Positions 25,918 to 34,326 of a stretch of 64,000 nt of DNA are shown here, piece by piece; the first letter of the stretch is position 1, and every line of letters begins with the position of its first letter. The stretch is from Microbacteriaceae bacterium (GTDB lineage: Bacteria; Actinomycetota; Actinomycetes; Actinomycetales; Microbacteriaceae), in assembly GCA_025464975.1 (NCBI GenBank), contig JAODMT010000004.1, positions 248,001-312,000 of the forward strand, in the 5' to 3' direction. The translations under genes were made by a program, and so were the position numbers. Under the pieces are notes generated by a model that saw nothing but the letters and a program-made list of their open reading frames with translations, had not been told where the DNA came from and did not search any database.

Positions 25918-26469
25918 TCAGCGGACCACGTTGACGAGCTGCACGTCTCGAAGCACGCCGGACTGGGCCACCGCGGTGATGAAGGTGCCATGTGGCTGGC
26001 GGCGGCGATCGGTCGGCGAGCCGGGGTTGAGTATTCGCAGGCCTCCCGGCGTCGTCGTGTCCCACGGGATGTGGCTGTGCCCGAATACGAGCACGTCGGT
26101 GTTTGGGAAGGCCGCGTCGCAGCGGGCCTCGCGTCCCGCGGCAGGGCCGGTTTCATGCACGACGGCGAAGCGAATCCCCTCGATCGTGCCTGTCGCCACT
26201 TCCGGGAGTCGACGCCGGAGGTCGTCTCCGTCATTGTTTCCCCAGACGCCGATCACGCGGGCCGCGCTTGCGGCCAACTCGTCGAGCAAGGACTCCTGAA
26301 CCCAGTCGCCGGCGTGGATGACGATGTCCGCCCATTCGACTGCGTCCCATACCTGCGCTGGAAGCTCGCGGGCACGCTTCGGCACGTGGGTGTCCGAAAT
26401 CAGCAGAAGGCGCAGCGGCGGGGCGGTCAGGTCCGATTCGACGGCTGTGGATTGCTCGGAAGCGGCCAT
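25918..26469 (-). CDS. YfcE/MJ0936-type metallophosphoesterase
   Basis: This 183-residue calcineurin-like phosphoesterase contains all core metal motifs: LLLISDTHVPKRAR (DxH), VIHAGDW (GDxxD-like), VIGVWGNND (GNxD), and VVHETGPAAG with LVFGHSHIPWDTTTPGG (GHxH). It likely cleaves phosphodiesters. The start is ATG at 26469. It is convergent with DUF3054. Confidence 0.92.
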   Translation of the reverse strand: MAASEQSTAVESDLTAPPLRLLLISDTHVPKRARELPAQVWDAVEWADIVIHAGDWVQESLLDELAASAARVIGVWGNNDGDDLRRRLPEVATGTIEGIRFAVVHETGPAAGREARCDAAFPNTDVLVFGHSHIPWDTTTPGGLRILNPGSPTDRRRQPHGTFITAVAQSGVLRDVQLVNVVR

Positions 26470-26649
26470 GAGTCATTCTGACCGGAAACCGGCTCCGCTG
26501 TCACGCGGTGAAGAACGCGTCGAGCTCGGGCGCGAGCGAATAGTGTTCTCGGATCGCTGTCAAGGGCGCGGTGGATGCGGCCGAGCATTTGCGCGTATCC
26601 TCAATGGCACACAGGGAGCCATCGGGGCTTCCGTCCGAGGGAGCTCACC

Positions 26650-26760
26650 ATGGCCGACAAGTCACCTAAAAAGTCCACCTCGAAGACGGCGGCGTCAAAG
26701 TCTCTAAAGGAGAAGCGTGCCGACAAGAAGACCAAGGCCGCGAACAAGCCGACCGGCTAG
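26650..26760 (+). CDS. Small Lys-rich protein
   Basis: This 36-residue basic protein, MADKSPKKSTSKTAASKSLK onward, has 12 lysines, then ends NKPTG. A GAGGGAG ribosome-binding site precedes ATG 26650, and a strong terminator follows 14 bases after the stop. Similar Lys/Ala/Ser small proteins occur in Microbacteriaceae. Function is unknown; charge suggests nucleic acid contact. The start is well supported by spacing. Confidence 0.75.
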   Translation: MADKSPKKSTSKTAASKSLKEKRADKKTKAANKPTG

Positions 26761-26774
26761 CGACTGACGGAGAG

Positions 26775-26800
26775 TGCCCGGGTTCGCCCGGGCATTTTTT
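26775..26800 (+). terminator. Rho-independent terminator with TTCG tetraloop
   Basis: An 8-bp stem (TGCCCGGG at 26775-26782 with CCCGGGCA at 26787-26794) closed by a TTCG loop is followed by six T. It is the best intrinsic terminator in the window and ends the small Lys-rich gene. Confidence 0.93.
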
Positions 26801-26835
26801 GTGTCCGGGTGACGGAAGTCGTCAAACGGAACCGG

Positions 26836-27330
26836 CTAGGCCGTCTTCATGATGTCGGCAGTGAAGCTCTGCACCCGAGAGAGGAGTCCCTCGGCTCGGC
26901 GAGCGACGATCTCCGCCGGGTCGAGCGGTAGGGCCGAGGCCGGGGGAATGATGCGGATGATCAGCGAGCAGGCGAGGTCAGCGCAGATGTAGGTTCCGAC
27001 GGTGTTGCCGTCGCGCCCGGCTTGTCCGGCCCGAGGGGCCGAAAAGAGCGCGACCTGACCGGCCGGCTGGGGGGTGCGGCACAGGGAGCACATCGCCGAG
27101 ATTCCTGGGCGCATGGTGGCTCCCGATGCGCGGAGGACGATGCCGACCGGGCGGTCGTCGAGCCAGTGAACGAGGTAGCCGCGCAGAGGAGCTTTGTGGT
27201 CCCGCCAGCCGAGATACTCCCGCTCGCCCCAGAGAACTTCGTGCAGCCCGGGGAGCGGCATTCGCAGCACCTCGCCCTGTGACGCGTTGACAATGCTGCT
27301 GCGAATTTCGGATTCGTTAAGCGGTTTCAC
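26836..27330 (-). CDS. FBP-domain (FusB/EF-G-binding-like) zinc-finger protein
   Basis: This 164-residue protein with an FBP C-terminal treble-clef zinc finger has Cys ligands CSLC near the middle and CADLAC further on. The N-terminus VKPLNESEIRSSIVNASQGE and RDHKAPLRGYLVHWLDDRPV are typical. FusB-type proteins bind EF-G and can free it from stalled ribosomes or confer fusidic acid tolerance; activity here is unverified. The GTG start at 27330 follows GAGGAG. The frame is open upstream to 27903 antisense to HAD but is not coding there. Confidence 0.85.
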   Translation of the reverse strand: MKPLNESEIRSSIVNASQGEVLRMPLPGLHEVLWGEREYLGWRDHKAPLRGYLVHWLDDRPVGIVLRASGATMRPGISAMCSLCRTPQPAGQVALFSAPRAGQAGRDGNTVGTYICADLACSLIIRIIPPASALPLDPAEIVARRAEGLLSRVQSFTADIMKTA

Positions 27331-27449
27331 GTTCTCCTCGACCGGGCCAGTTGTCCATTCAAGACTAACTGCCGACCCGGACGGTACACCGCCTTTGGGC
27401 TGGCGTCCTCCCGCTGGGCTACCGCTTCTCCGCCGGTTATGTTGGGCGA

Positions 27450-28124
27450 ATGCCAACGAAGTCCCCCGCGATCCTGTTCGACATCGACGGAACGCTCGTC
27501 GACTCGAATTACATGCATGTCGCCGCGTGGAGCCGCGCGCTGGAGGAGGTCGGTGCTCCGGTCGACTCTTGGCGCATCCACCGGGCGATCGGGATGGACT
27601 CGAAAAAGCTTCGAGAATCGCTGCTCGGCGATCGCGCCGAAGAACTCGGCGAGCGGGCCTCCGAACTGCACTCTCGTTACTACGCCGCGGACGCTGGCAA
27701 GCTGCGACCGTTCGCGTCGGCGCGCGAACTCGTCGCGACCGTCGCGGCACACGGGCTTCAGGCAGTACTCGCCACCTCCGCCCCCGAGGACGAGCTGCAG
27801 TTGCTTCGATCTGCGTTGAAGATCGAGGATGACGTGGCGACTGTGACCTCAGCGGCGGACGTCGGAGAGGCCAAACCCGCCCCGGATGTCGTTCAGGTCG
27901 CACTGCAACGCGCGGGCGTGGATGCCGAAAATGCGGTCATGGTCGGCGACACCGTCTGGGATGTCGAGGCCGCCAACCGTGCGGGAGTGCGGTGCGTTGC
28001 CCTTCGAAGCGGCGGAACCGGGGGTGCGGAACTCTCGGCGGCCGGAGCGATCGCGGTCTACGACGACGCGGCCGACCTGCTCGCGCACTTTGATGCCTCG
28101 CCGCTGGCCGCGCTTCGCGGGTAA
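27450..28124 (+). CDS. HAD-family phosphatase
   Basis: This 224-residue hydrolase of the beta-phosphoglucomutase/phosphoglycolate phosphatase type has motif I AILFDIDGTLVDSN, a cap domain (residues 20-95), motif II ATSAPEDEL and motifs III/IV VTSAADVGEAKPAPDVV and VMVGDTVWDVEAANRAG. It is cytosolic; a phosphosugar or similar substrate is likely. The ATG at 27450 is the start. It is divergent from the FBP gene. Confidence 0.92.
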   Translation: MPTKSPAILFDIDGTLVDSNYMHVAAWSRALEEVGAPVDSWRIHRAIGMDSKKLRESLLGDRAEELGERASELHSRYYAADAGKLRPFASARELVATVAAHGLQAVLATSAPEDELQLLRSALKIEDDVATVTSAADVGEAKPAPDVVQVALQRAGVDAENAVMVGDTVWDVEAANRAGVRCVALRSGGTGGAELSAAGAIAVYDDAADLLAHFDASPLAALRG

Positions 28125-28159
28125 TCAACCGCGGTGGCGCCGTTGGCTACGATGAGTGG

Positions 28160-28717
28160 ATGTTTCGTCTCGGCGCACTCATCGCCACATCGGCCTCGGC
28201 ACGTCCGGACCTGCTCGCCCGCCCGACGTTCGAGCTGCTGGCGGCGGAGGGGCTGCTCGAGGAGGTCGGCGTCGTCGAGATCGATCCGGCGCTCTCGGAC
28301 ACCTCCGCGACGAGTGCGCGCTACGACCTGTCCGACGAATTCCTTGCCAACTGTGTCGTAGTCGGTGGCAAGCGGGATGGCGTGGCGAAGACGGCGGCGG
28401 TGGTCGTGCTCGCAAGCACACGCGCCGACATCAACAACACGGTGAAGCGAATGCTTGACGTGCGCAAGGCATCCTTCCTCCCCATGGACGAGGCGGTGCG
28501 GGTGACCGAAATGGAATTTGGCGGCATCACCCCGGTCGGCCTGCCCGCCGGCTGGCCGATCTTCGTCGACTCTCGGGTGGTCGAGTCGGATGTCGTCGTC
28601 ATCGGCTCCGGCGTGAGAAGGTCGAAGATCCTTCTCCCGGGCACGGTGCTCGCGCGTCTGCCCGGTACGCGGGTCGTGGAGGGACTTGGCCTGCGAGTGA
28701 GGGTTCCGGAGCAGTAG
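28160..28717 (+). CDS. YbaK/EbsC-type aminoacyl-tRNA deacylase
   Basis: This 185-residue protein matches the YbaK/ProX fold with NCVVVGGKRDGVAKTAAVVV and RKASFLPMDEAVRVTEMEFGG, followed by GGITPVGLPAGWPIFVDSRV. Such proteins hydrolyse mischarged Cys- or Ala-tRNA. The N-terminus RLGALIATSASARPDLLARP is an extension. It follows the HAD gene by 35 bases on the same strand. The ATG is at 28160. Confidence 0.9.
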   Translation: MFRLGALIATSASARPDLLARPTFELLAAEGLLEEVGVVEIDPALSDTSATSARYDLSDEFLANCVVVGGKRDGVAKTAAVVVLASTRADINNTVKRMLDVRKASFLPMDEAVRVTEMEFGGITPVGLPAGWPIFVDSRVVESDVVVIGSGVRRSKILLPGTVLARLPGTRVVEGLGLRVRVPEQ

Positions 28718-28722
28718 AGGCT

Positions 28723-29775
28723 CTAGCGGTTCCGCGCGACCCTGACGCCGTTCGGTGATCCGGCCAGCGGCGGGGCGGCCCGCACCCTCGTGCGGTCCGC
28801 CATGCCCTCGACGATTTCGGCCAGTGCATCCGTCGAGGACACCGTTGGCCGCCAGCCGAGCTCCCGACGAGCCCGATCGGTCGACATGACCGGAACCGTG
28901 ACCGCGATGTCGAGCCAGCCCGGGTCCATCGCTTGAACGTGTAGCCGCCAGCCCGCCTGCACGATGAGGCGCGCGACCGCCCGCCGGATCGGGATGGTTC
29001 GGGTGGCCCCGACCGCTCTGGCGATCGCCGCGGGGTCGAGCACCGGTTCCGCCGCGATGTTGAACGCGCCGGCCGCACGCCGATCGATCGCTCGCCAATA
29101 GGCGTCGGCGAGGTCGCGAGCGTGCACGGCCTGGACGATGGCCTGGCTCGGCAGCGGGAGAACGCGGGGTCGCACCCACTTGAGCCATCGGGTCGGGAAC
29201 CGGGAACCGAGAAAGAGGGAGGCGACCTCGAGTCCGGCGTTGCGCTGGAACACGAGCCCGGGCCGCAGGCGGGTGACGACGATTTCGGGGTGGTCTACCT
29301 CGAACAGGTCGAGCGCGCGCTCATTGGCCGCCTTATGGCGAGAATAGTGCGAGGTGTGGATACCACCGGTCGGCCAATTCTCGTCAACGCGTCGACGTTT
29401 CGGCCCCATGCTGTATGCGCCAACGGAGGAGGCGACGAGCACGTGGGGCACGTTGACGGCCGCGGCCGCCGCGAGCACGGCCGCCGTTCCGCCGACATTG
29501 GTCCGTCGCATCGCGCGCTCGTCCCGATTCGGTTGAAGGGCCCAGGCGAGATGGATCACCGCGTCGGCACCCGAAAGCACTCGTTCCAGCCTCGGCCGAT
29601 CGACCGGGTCGGCGACATCGATCGAGTACCAGGAAACGCCGAGGTACGGCTCGACCGACGCATCCGGGAGTCGGCGCGCGACCCCGACCAGTTCGGTGAC
29701 GTACGGCACGCTGCGCAGTCGACTCAGCACGGCAGTCCCGACATTTCCCGTCGCACCAATCACCACAACGCGCAC
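28723..29775 (-). CDS. NAD-dependent epimerase/dehydratase-family protein
   Basis: This 350-residue extended SDR starts VRVVVIGATGNVGTAVLSRL, with a classical Rossmann glycine motif. It has NVGGTAAVLAAAAAVNVPH, SSVGAYSMGPKRRRVDE and YSRHKAANERALD, where the Tyr/Lys pair is YSRHK. A substrate domain follows. Its reaction is uncertain; the SDR may act on a nucleotide sugar or be an NAD(P)-binding regulator. The GTG at 29775 follows AGGAAAGG at good spacing, preferred to ATG 29799. It is convergent with YbaK. Confidence 0.9.
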   Translation of the reverse strand: MRVVVIGATGNVGTAVLSRLRSVPYVTELVGVARRLPDASVEPYLGVSWYSIDVADPVDRPRLERVLSGADAVIHLAWALQPNRDERAMRRTNVGGTAAVLAAAAAVNVPHVLVASSVGAYSMGPKRRRVDENWPTGGIHTSHYSRHKAANERALDLFEVDHPEIVVTRLRPGLVFQRNAGLEVASLFLGSRFPTRWLKWVRPRVLPLPSQAIVQAVHARDLADAYWRAIDRRAAGAFNIAAEPVLDPAAIARAVGATRTIPIRRAVARLIVQAGWRLHVQAMDPGWLDIAVTVPVMSTDRARRELGWRPTVSSTDALAEIVEGMADRTRVRAAPPLAGSPNGVRVARNR

Positions 29776-29879
29776 GGCCGCCCCTTTCCTCGATGGCATC
29801 GACCCTAGGTTTGGTCGTGGCCTGCTGCAAGCGATTGACTGCAATCATCGGCCACGTGCTCCCTCGCGAGGAGTGACCG

Positions 29880-30851
29880 TCAGCCGCGAAGTTTTTCGAG
29901 AAGCGGTGCGGCCGCCTCGTCCAGGAACCGCTTTTGGTTCTCGTCTCCCACCTGTACGAGGGCGACATCGGTGAAACCGGCGGCCGCGTAGTCGCGTATT
30001 GCGTCCGCGATCTCATCCAGGTCCGGTCCGCACGGGATGCTCGCGGCGACGTCTTCCTTGCGAACGAATTTGCTTGCCCCCGTGAAACCGGCCGGCGTCG
30101 GCAAATCGGAGTTGACCGCCCAGCCGCCGCCGAACCACCGAAACTGCTCGTGGGCCAGGTCGATCGCCTCCTCGCGGTTTGGCGCCCAGCAGATAGGAAT
30201 CTGGCCGATCGACCGCGACGGTTCCGCCGAGCTTCCCCGAGCGGCCGCCCAGCCGGTGATCAGATTCCCGTCCGGTTCGGTCGTGATGAGGTGATCGCCG
30301 AGAGGCGCGAAGCGGGATACCGATTTTTTACCGGAGACGGCGACGCCGATCGGCACGCCGCCATCAGGCAGGTCCCAGATTCGGGCGGAATCGACGCGGA
30401 AGTAACTTCCCTCCCAGGTGACCAGTTCCCCGGTGTGCAGGTGCCGGATGATTTGGATGGCCTCTTCGAGCATGTCCTGCCGCTGGTCCACGGGCGGCCA
30501 ACCCTCGCCGATCACGTGCTCATTCAGATTCTCCCCGGCCCCGAGGCCGAGGATGAATCGACCGTCGGCGAGCAACTGCATCGTCGCCGCCTTTTGAGCG
30601 ACCACCGCCGGGTGGTACCGGAGCGTTGGGCACGTGACGTAGGTCGCGAGTTCGACCCGCTCCGTGGCCTGCGCCACGGCGCCGAGTACCGCCCACGCGT
30701 ACGGGGCGTGACCCTGGGAGACGAGCCATGGCGAATAGTGGTCGCTCGACACCTCGAAGTCGAATCCGATCCGCTCCGCCTGAACTGCGTAGTCGACGAG
30801 TTGTTTCGGGCCGCTCTGCTCGGTCATCAGCGTGTAACCAAAGTTGGTCAT
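29880..30851 (-). CDS. LLM-class F420-dependent oxidoreductase
   Basis: This 323-residue bacterial luciferase-like TIM barrel is related to F420-dependent glucose-6-phosphate dehydrogenase-type proteins. Features are MTNFGYTLMTEQSGPKQLVDYA, FDFEVSSDHYSPW, ATYVTCPTLRYHPAVVAQKAAT, GRFILGLGAGENLNEHV and DLPDGGVPIGVAVSGKKS. It probably reduces or oxidises a small molecule with F420. The start ATG at 30851 follows TTGGAGGACAC. It is divergent from the fused methyltransferase gene. Confidence 0.92.
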   Translation of the reverse strand: MTNFGYTLMTEQSGPKQLVDYAVQAERIGFDFEVSSDHYSPWLVSQGHAPYAWAVLGAVAQATERVELATYVTCPTLRYHPAVVAQKAATMQLLADGRFILGLGAGENLNEHVIGEGWPPVDQRQDMLEEAIQIIRHLHTGELVTWEGSYFRVDSARIWDLPDGGVPIGVAVSGKKSVSRFAPLGDHLITTEPDGNLITGWAAARGSSAEPSRSIGQIPICWAPNREEAIDLAHEQFRWFGGGWAVNSDLPTPAGFTGASKFVRKEDVAASIPCGPDLDEIADAIRDYAAAGFTDVALVQVGDENQKRFLDEAAAPLLEKLRG

Positions 30852-30949
30852 GTGTCCTCCAATTTTGTTAGTTCTTTCAGCTGTACTCCGTCACCCTGCG
30901 AACTCAATCCGAGTGCACCCGGCGCGCTCGGATGCACTTGAATTGCAGT

Positions 30950-32518
30950 GTGACCGATGACCTGCCCGAGACCGAAGAACCATCCGCGATCGAAGAATCG
31001 CCCGAGATCACTGAACTGATCGATCGCCTTCGCGCCGACCTTCTCGCCGCCCGCTTCGGCGTTGACACGCTCGCGACGCTCTGGGGGAGTGAGGCAGATG
31101 CGGCCCTGCACCGCGGTCAGCGGGTGCCGGCATTCCGGGCGCTCGCGGCACTTCCCCGCCACTCGCGCGCGGCGACTCTCGCCACTGTTTTCGTGCTCGG
31201 GGCCGCCGTCCCCACCGAGCGGTTTGCCGAGGCGATCCCGCGGCTCGGACTGGACGGCGCGCGTGGCCTTCGGCTGGTAGAGACGGCCGGTGACACGGTT
31301 CGTCCGCTCGTCGACCTTCGGCCGTACAGCTTCGTCGACGGCACCGGCGTCGGCAGCTGGTGGATCGCGAGCGATCTCGGGGAGCTCACGGTCGGCGGCG
31401 CGTTGCGGGTTGACCATGTACTCGGGGTCGGCGGAGCGTCGACAACGCTGAGCGGGCTCATGCTTGGAACGCCCGTCGAGGCCGCGCTCGACCTCGGAAC
31501 CGGCTGCGGCATCCAGGCGATGCACGCGGCTCGCCACGCCGTTCGGGTTGTGGCCACCGATATTTCGCAACGGGCTCTGAACTTCGCGTCATTCAACGCC
31601 CGGCTCAACGACATTCGGAACATCGAGTTTCGGCTCGGCAGCCTCTTTGAACCGGTGGCAGGCGAGCGGTTCGGTCACATCGTCTCCAATCCGCCGTTCG
31701 TCATCACTCCCCGAACCGCGGGGGTGCCGGCATACGAGTATCGCGACGGTGGCATGGTGGGCGACGAGCTCGTGCGCTCCGTGGTCGCTGGGGTGGCCGA
31801 GCACCTGGCGCCCGGTGGCACCGCCCAATTGCTCGGAAACTGGGAGTATCGCGTCGCGGGCGGATTGCGGCAGCAGGATGGCCTCGATCGGGTTCGCGAG
31901 TGGGTGGAGTTGAGCGACCTGGATGCCTGGGTGGTCGAGCGTGAGGTGCAGGGCGCCGCCGCCTACGCGGAGACCTGGATCCGGGATGGCGGAATGCGGC
32001 CGGGCCCGGAGTTCGACCGACTGTACGGTGCGTGGCTCGACGACTTCGAGGAGCGCGGCGTCGACCGGATCGGTTTCGGCTACCTCACCCTCCGGTCTCC
32101 GATGGGCGCGAGGCGGCTGCGTCGGGTCGAGCGCCTCGACGGTCCGATCGGATCAGGCCTCGGCATCCACATCGCGGAGAGTCTCGCGGATTGGGACTGG
32201 CAGGCCGGGCTTTCCGATGAGGAACTGGGCCGCACCCACCTGACTGTTGCCGTGGATGTCACGGAGGAGCGGCACTATTGGCCGGGAGCGGAAGACCCTA
32301 CGGTGATGACGCTGCGACAGGGTGGAGCGTTCGGACGAACCGTGAAGCTCGACACGGGGCTCGCTGCTCTTGTCGGTGCGTGCGACGGCGAGTTGAGCGT
32401 TCGCGCCATCATCGCCGCGATCGCTGAGCTGCTCGAGGTCGACCAGTCGGCTCTCGCCAGCGACCTCCTGCCGCGGGTGCGGGACCTCGTCGTTACCGGA
32501 TTTCTGCGTCGCCGGTGA
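30950..32518 (+). CDS. SAM-dependent methyltransferase with extra N- and C-terminal domains
   Basis: This 522-residue protein has a class I methyltransferase core of HemK/PrmC type: ALDLGTGCGIQAMHAARHAV, VVATDISQRALNFASFNA and the NPPF motif (HIVSNPPFVITPR). The N-terminal part (residues 1-150) and a C-terminal winged-helix-like part (ELLEVDQSALASDLLPRVRD) are accessory; this three-part form is typical of actinobacterial DUF7059/DUF7782 proteins. The NPPF motif suggests N-methylation of Gln, Asn or a nucleobase; the target is unknown. GTG 30950 (VTDDLPETEE) was chosen; ATG at 30932 is an alternative. Confidence 0.9.
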   Translation: MTDDLPETEEPSAIEESPEITELIDRLRADLLAARFGVDTLATLWGSEADAALHRGQRVPAFRALAALPRHSRAATLATVFVLGAAVPTERFAEAIPRLGLDGARGLRLVETAGDTVRPLVDLRPYSFVDGTGVGSWWIASDLGELTVGGALRVDHVLGVGGASTTLSGLMLGTPVEAALDLGTGCGIQAMHAARHAVRVVATDISQRALNFASFNARLNDIRNIEFRLGSLFEPVAGERFGHIVSNPPFVITPRTAGVPAYEYRDGGMVGDELVRSVVAGVAEHLAPGGTAQLLGNWEYRVAGGLRQQDGLDRVREWVELSDLDAWVVEREVQGAAAYAETWIRDGGMRPGPEFDRLYGAWLDDFEERGVDRIGFGYLTLRSPMGARRLRRVERLDGPIGSGLGIHIAESLADWDWQAGLSDEELGRTHLTVAVDVTEERHYWPGAEDPTVMTLRQGGAFGRTVKLDTGLAALVGACDGELSVRAIIAAIAELLEVDQSALASDLLPRVRDLVVTGFLRRR

Positions 32519-32609
32519 CCCCGTGGCTTTTTAGAGACATTCTCGGCAAGCTGTACTGAGGCCGCCGGCGACCGTCGGCGGCGCACCGCACGACCGAGAG
32601 GATTTCCCC

Positions 32610-33017
32610 ATGGCTGCTACTTCCGTCTTCGTCAATCTCCCCGTGCAGGATCTCAACCGATCCGTCGAGTTCTTTACCGGGCTCGGGTACAGCGTCAACC
32701 CACAGTTCACAAACGAGGAGGCGGCGAGCATCGTCATCTCCGACACGATCTACGTCATGCTGCTCGTCAAGCCGTTCTTCGCCACCTTCACCTCGAAGCA
32801 GATCGTGGACGCGTCGACGGGAACCGAGGCCATCATCGCCCTGAGCACCGAGAGCCGGGAAGAGGTCGATGCTCTCTTCGACCGGGCGATTGCGGCAGGC
32901 GGCACCGGGTACGGGGATGGCCAAGACCTCGGCTTCATGTACCAGCGAGCGTTTCAGGACCCGGACGGGCACCAGTGGGAGGTGCTTTGGATGGATCCGA
33001 ACTACGTTGAGGGCTGA
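32610..33017 (+). CDS. VOC-family (glyoxalase-like) protein
   Basis: This 135-residue vicinal-oxygen-chelate fold protein begins MAATSVFVNLPVQDLNRSVE, has FFTGLGYSVNPQFTNEEAAS, and ends with QDLGFMYQRAFQDPDGHQWE. Glyoxalase/bleomycin-resistance relatives bind a divalent metal through His and Glu pairs; here only some ligands are visible, so the enzyme activity is uncertain. The ATG at 32610 follows GAGAGGATTTCCCC. It may be one of two VOC proteins near the TetR gene. Confidence 0.9.
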   Translation: MAATSVFVNLPVQDLNRSVEFFTGLGYSVNPQFTNEEAASIVISDTIYVMLLVKPFFATFTSKQIVDASTGTEAIIALSTESREEVDALFDRAIAAGGTGYGDGQDLGFMYQRAFQDPDGHQWEVLWMDPNYVEG

Positions 33018-33059
33018 GTGGCAGGGCGGTTGAGCCTTGGCCGTCACGTCTCGTAGCCG

Positions 33060-33689
33060 TCAAAGCCCGCGCTGCACCATGTCGAGTAACCGTTGCGCGG
33101 TCACCTCCGCCATCTCGGGGGTGAACCCGCGCAACGGACCGTCGATCAGGAGCATCCCGAGTCCGTGAACCGACGACCAGGCGAGCAGCTCGGCCCCGAC
33201 CCGCCGATCGGCAGGCAGTACTCCCGCCTCGCACAGCTGGTCGAGCACGTCGCCGAGAATTTGGAACGGGGTGCGCCCATCCGCTCCGGCCTTGGCGCTC
33301 GAGTGGGCATTGGCAAGGTCGTCTGGCACGGAAAATGCGGCCCGGAACAGCCCGGGCTCGTCCCGGGCGAAGGCGAGGTAGCCGGTGCCCACCCCGCGAA
33401 GGGAATTGCGGGCATCGGTTGCCGCGTCCCCGGTCGGCTCGAACTCGGCGATCGCCGCGACCATTCGGTCGGCCGCAATGCCTTGCGCCACTGCGGAAAC
33501 CGCGAGAAGGAGTTCCTGACGATCGGCGAAATGGCGATACGCCGCGTTGGGGGACACCCCGGCTCGCCGCGTGGCCTCCCGAAGCACCACCGCGTCGGTG
33601 CCTCCGTTGCGTGCCATCTCGACGCCGACGGCGACGAGGGTTTCCCTCAGTTCGCCGTGTCGATAGGTGGTGCGATGGGCTTCGCTCAT
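33060..33689 (-). CDS. TetR/AcrR-family regulator
   Basis: This 209-residue regulator has an N-terminal HTH: TYRHGELRETLVAVGVEMAR, then LREATRRAGVSPNAAYRHFADRQELL (recognition helix with NAAYRHF). The C-terminal effector domain is of the WHG-like TetR type. It likely represses its own gene and the divergent VOC gene at 33820. ATG 33689 follows GGGGAGCGCAGCGAC; ATG 33743 is possible but would add nonconserved residues. Confidence 0.9.
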   Translation of the reverse strand: MSEAHRTTYRHGELRETLVAVGVEMARNGGTDAVVLREATRRAGVSPNAAYRHFADRQELLLAVSAVAQGIAADRMVAAIAEFEPTGDAATDARNSLRGVGTGYLAFARDEPGLFRAAFSVPDDLANAHSSAKAGADGRTPFQILGDVLDQLCEAGVLPADRRVGAELLAWSSVHGLGMLLIDGPLRGFTPEMAEVTAQRLLDMVQRGL

Positions 33690-33756
33690 GTCGCTGCGCT
33701 CCCCGGCATTGCGATGGGCCTCTGGACGCGGGCCCGGATTCATGTCATTGTGGACA

Positions 33757-33764
33757 GTGTACAC
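33757..33764. promoter_or_regulatory. Possible TetR operator or promoter region
   Basis: An 8-bp palindrome GTGTACAC lies between the divergent TetR and VOC genes, inside a loosely symmetric stretch (CATTGTGGACAGTGTACACA region, 33745-33772). TetR proteins usually bind 15-20 bp dyads placed like this. Symmetry outside the 8 bp is weak. Confidence 0.35.
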
Positions 33765-33819
33765 ATGCTCAATCATGAGACCAAAACCGCGAGATCTAAC
33801 GACGAGACCAGGGAGACCC

Positions 33820-34203
33820 ATGTTCACCACTGCGGGAGCATTCAGCGGCTTTTCGATCCACGACGCCGATGCTGCGAAAGCGTTTTATGCCGACAAGCTC
33901 GGACTGCGAGTCGAGACCAACGGCATGGGATTTCTCGAACTGCACCTGGACAACGGGGCGATGATCCTCGCGTATGTGAAGCCGGACCACGAGCCGGCGA
34001 CGTTCACCATCCTCAATTTCCCGGTCGACGACGTGGAGGCCGCGGTCGACGATCTCAACGCTCGAGGGGTCGAGACCGCAATCTACGGGGTTGAACCGCC
34101 ATTCGACTCGAAGGGGATAGCGCACAGTGAGGGCAACGGCCCGGACATCGCATGGTTCCGGGACCCGTCCGGGAACGTGCTCTCCGTGCTGGCGAATGCC
34201 TAG
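33820..34203 (+). CDS. VOC-family protein under probable TetR control
   Basis: This 127-residue glyoxalase-fold protein begins MFTTAGAFSGFSIHDADAAK and has AFYADKLGLRVETNGMGFLE, then PATFTILNFPVDDVEAAVDD and a WFRDPSGNVLSVL end. The DPSGN segment is characteristic. It is most like the small VOC proteins used in stress or resistance. The ATG at 33820 follows AGGGAGACCC. It is divergent from the TetR gene with 130 bases between starts. Confidence 0.9.
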   Translation: MFTTAGAFSGFSIHDADAAKAFYADKLGLRVETNGMGFLELHLDNGAMILAYVKPDHEPATFTILNFPVDDVEAAVDDLNARGVETAIYGVEPPFDSKGIAHSEGNGPDIAWFRDPSGNVLSVLANA

Positions 34204-34326
34204 CTTTCCTCCTGTTTGTCGGAGTACGCAAGCCCAGGCTGCGGATTTTTGGGAATTCGGCCGACAGGAATAGGTTGAATTCGACAGGCCGGCTCTTCCA
34301 CGTGCTCGGTGGGAGAGGAATTGACG

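Noticed and set aside
26836-27903. Long version (355 residues) of the FBP protein
   Set aside because: The part above 27330 is antisense to the intergenic region and the HAD gene and is Arg/Pro-rich with no family likeness. The GTG at 27330 after GAGGAG gives the family start.
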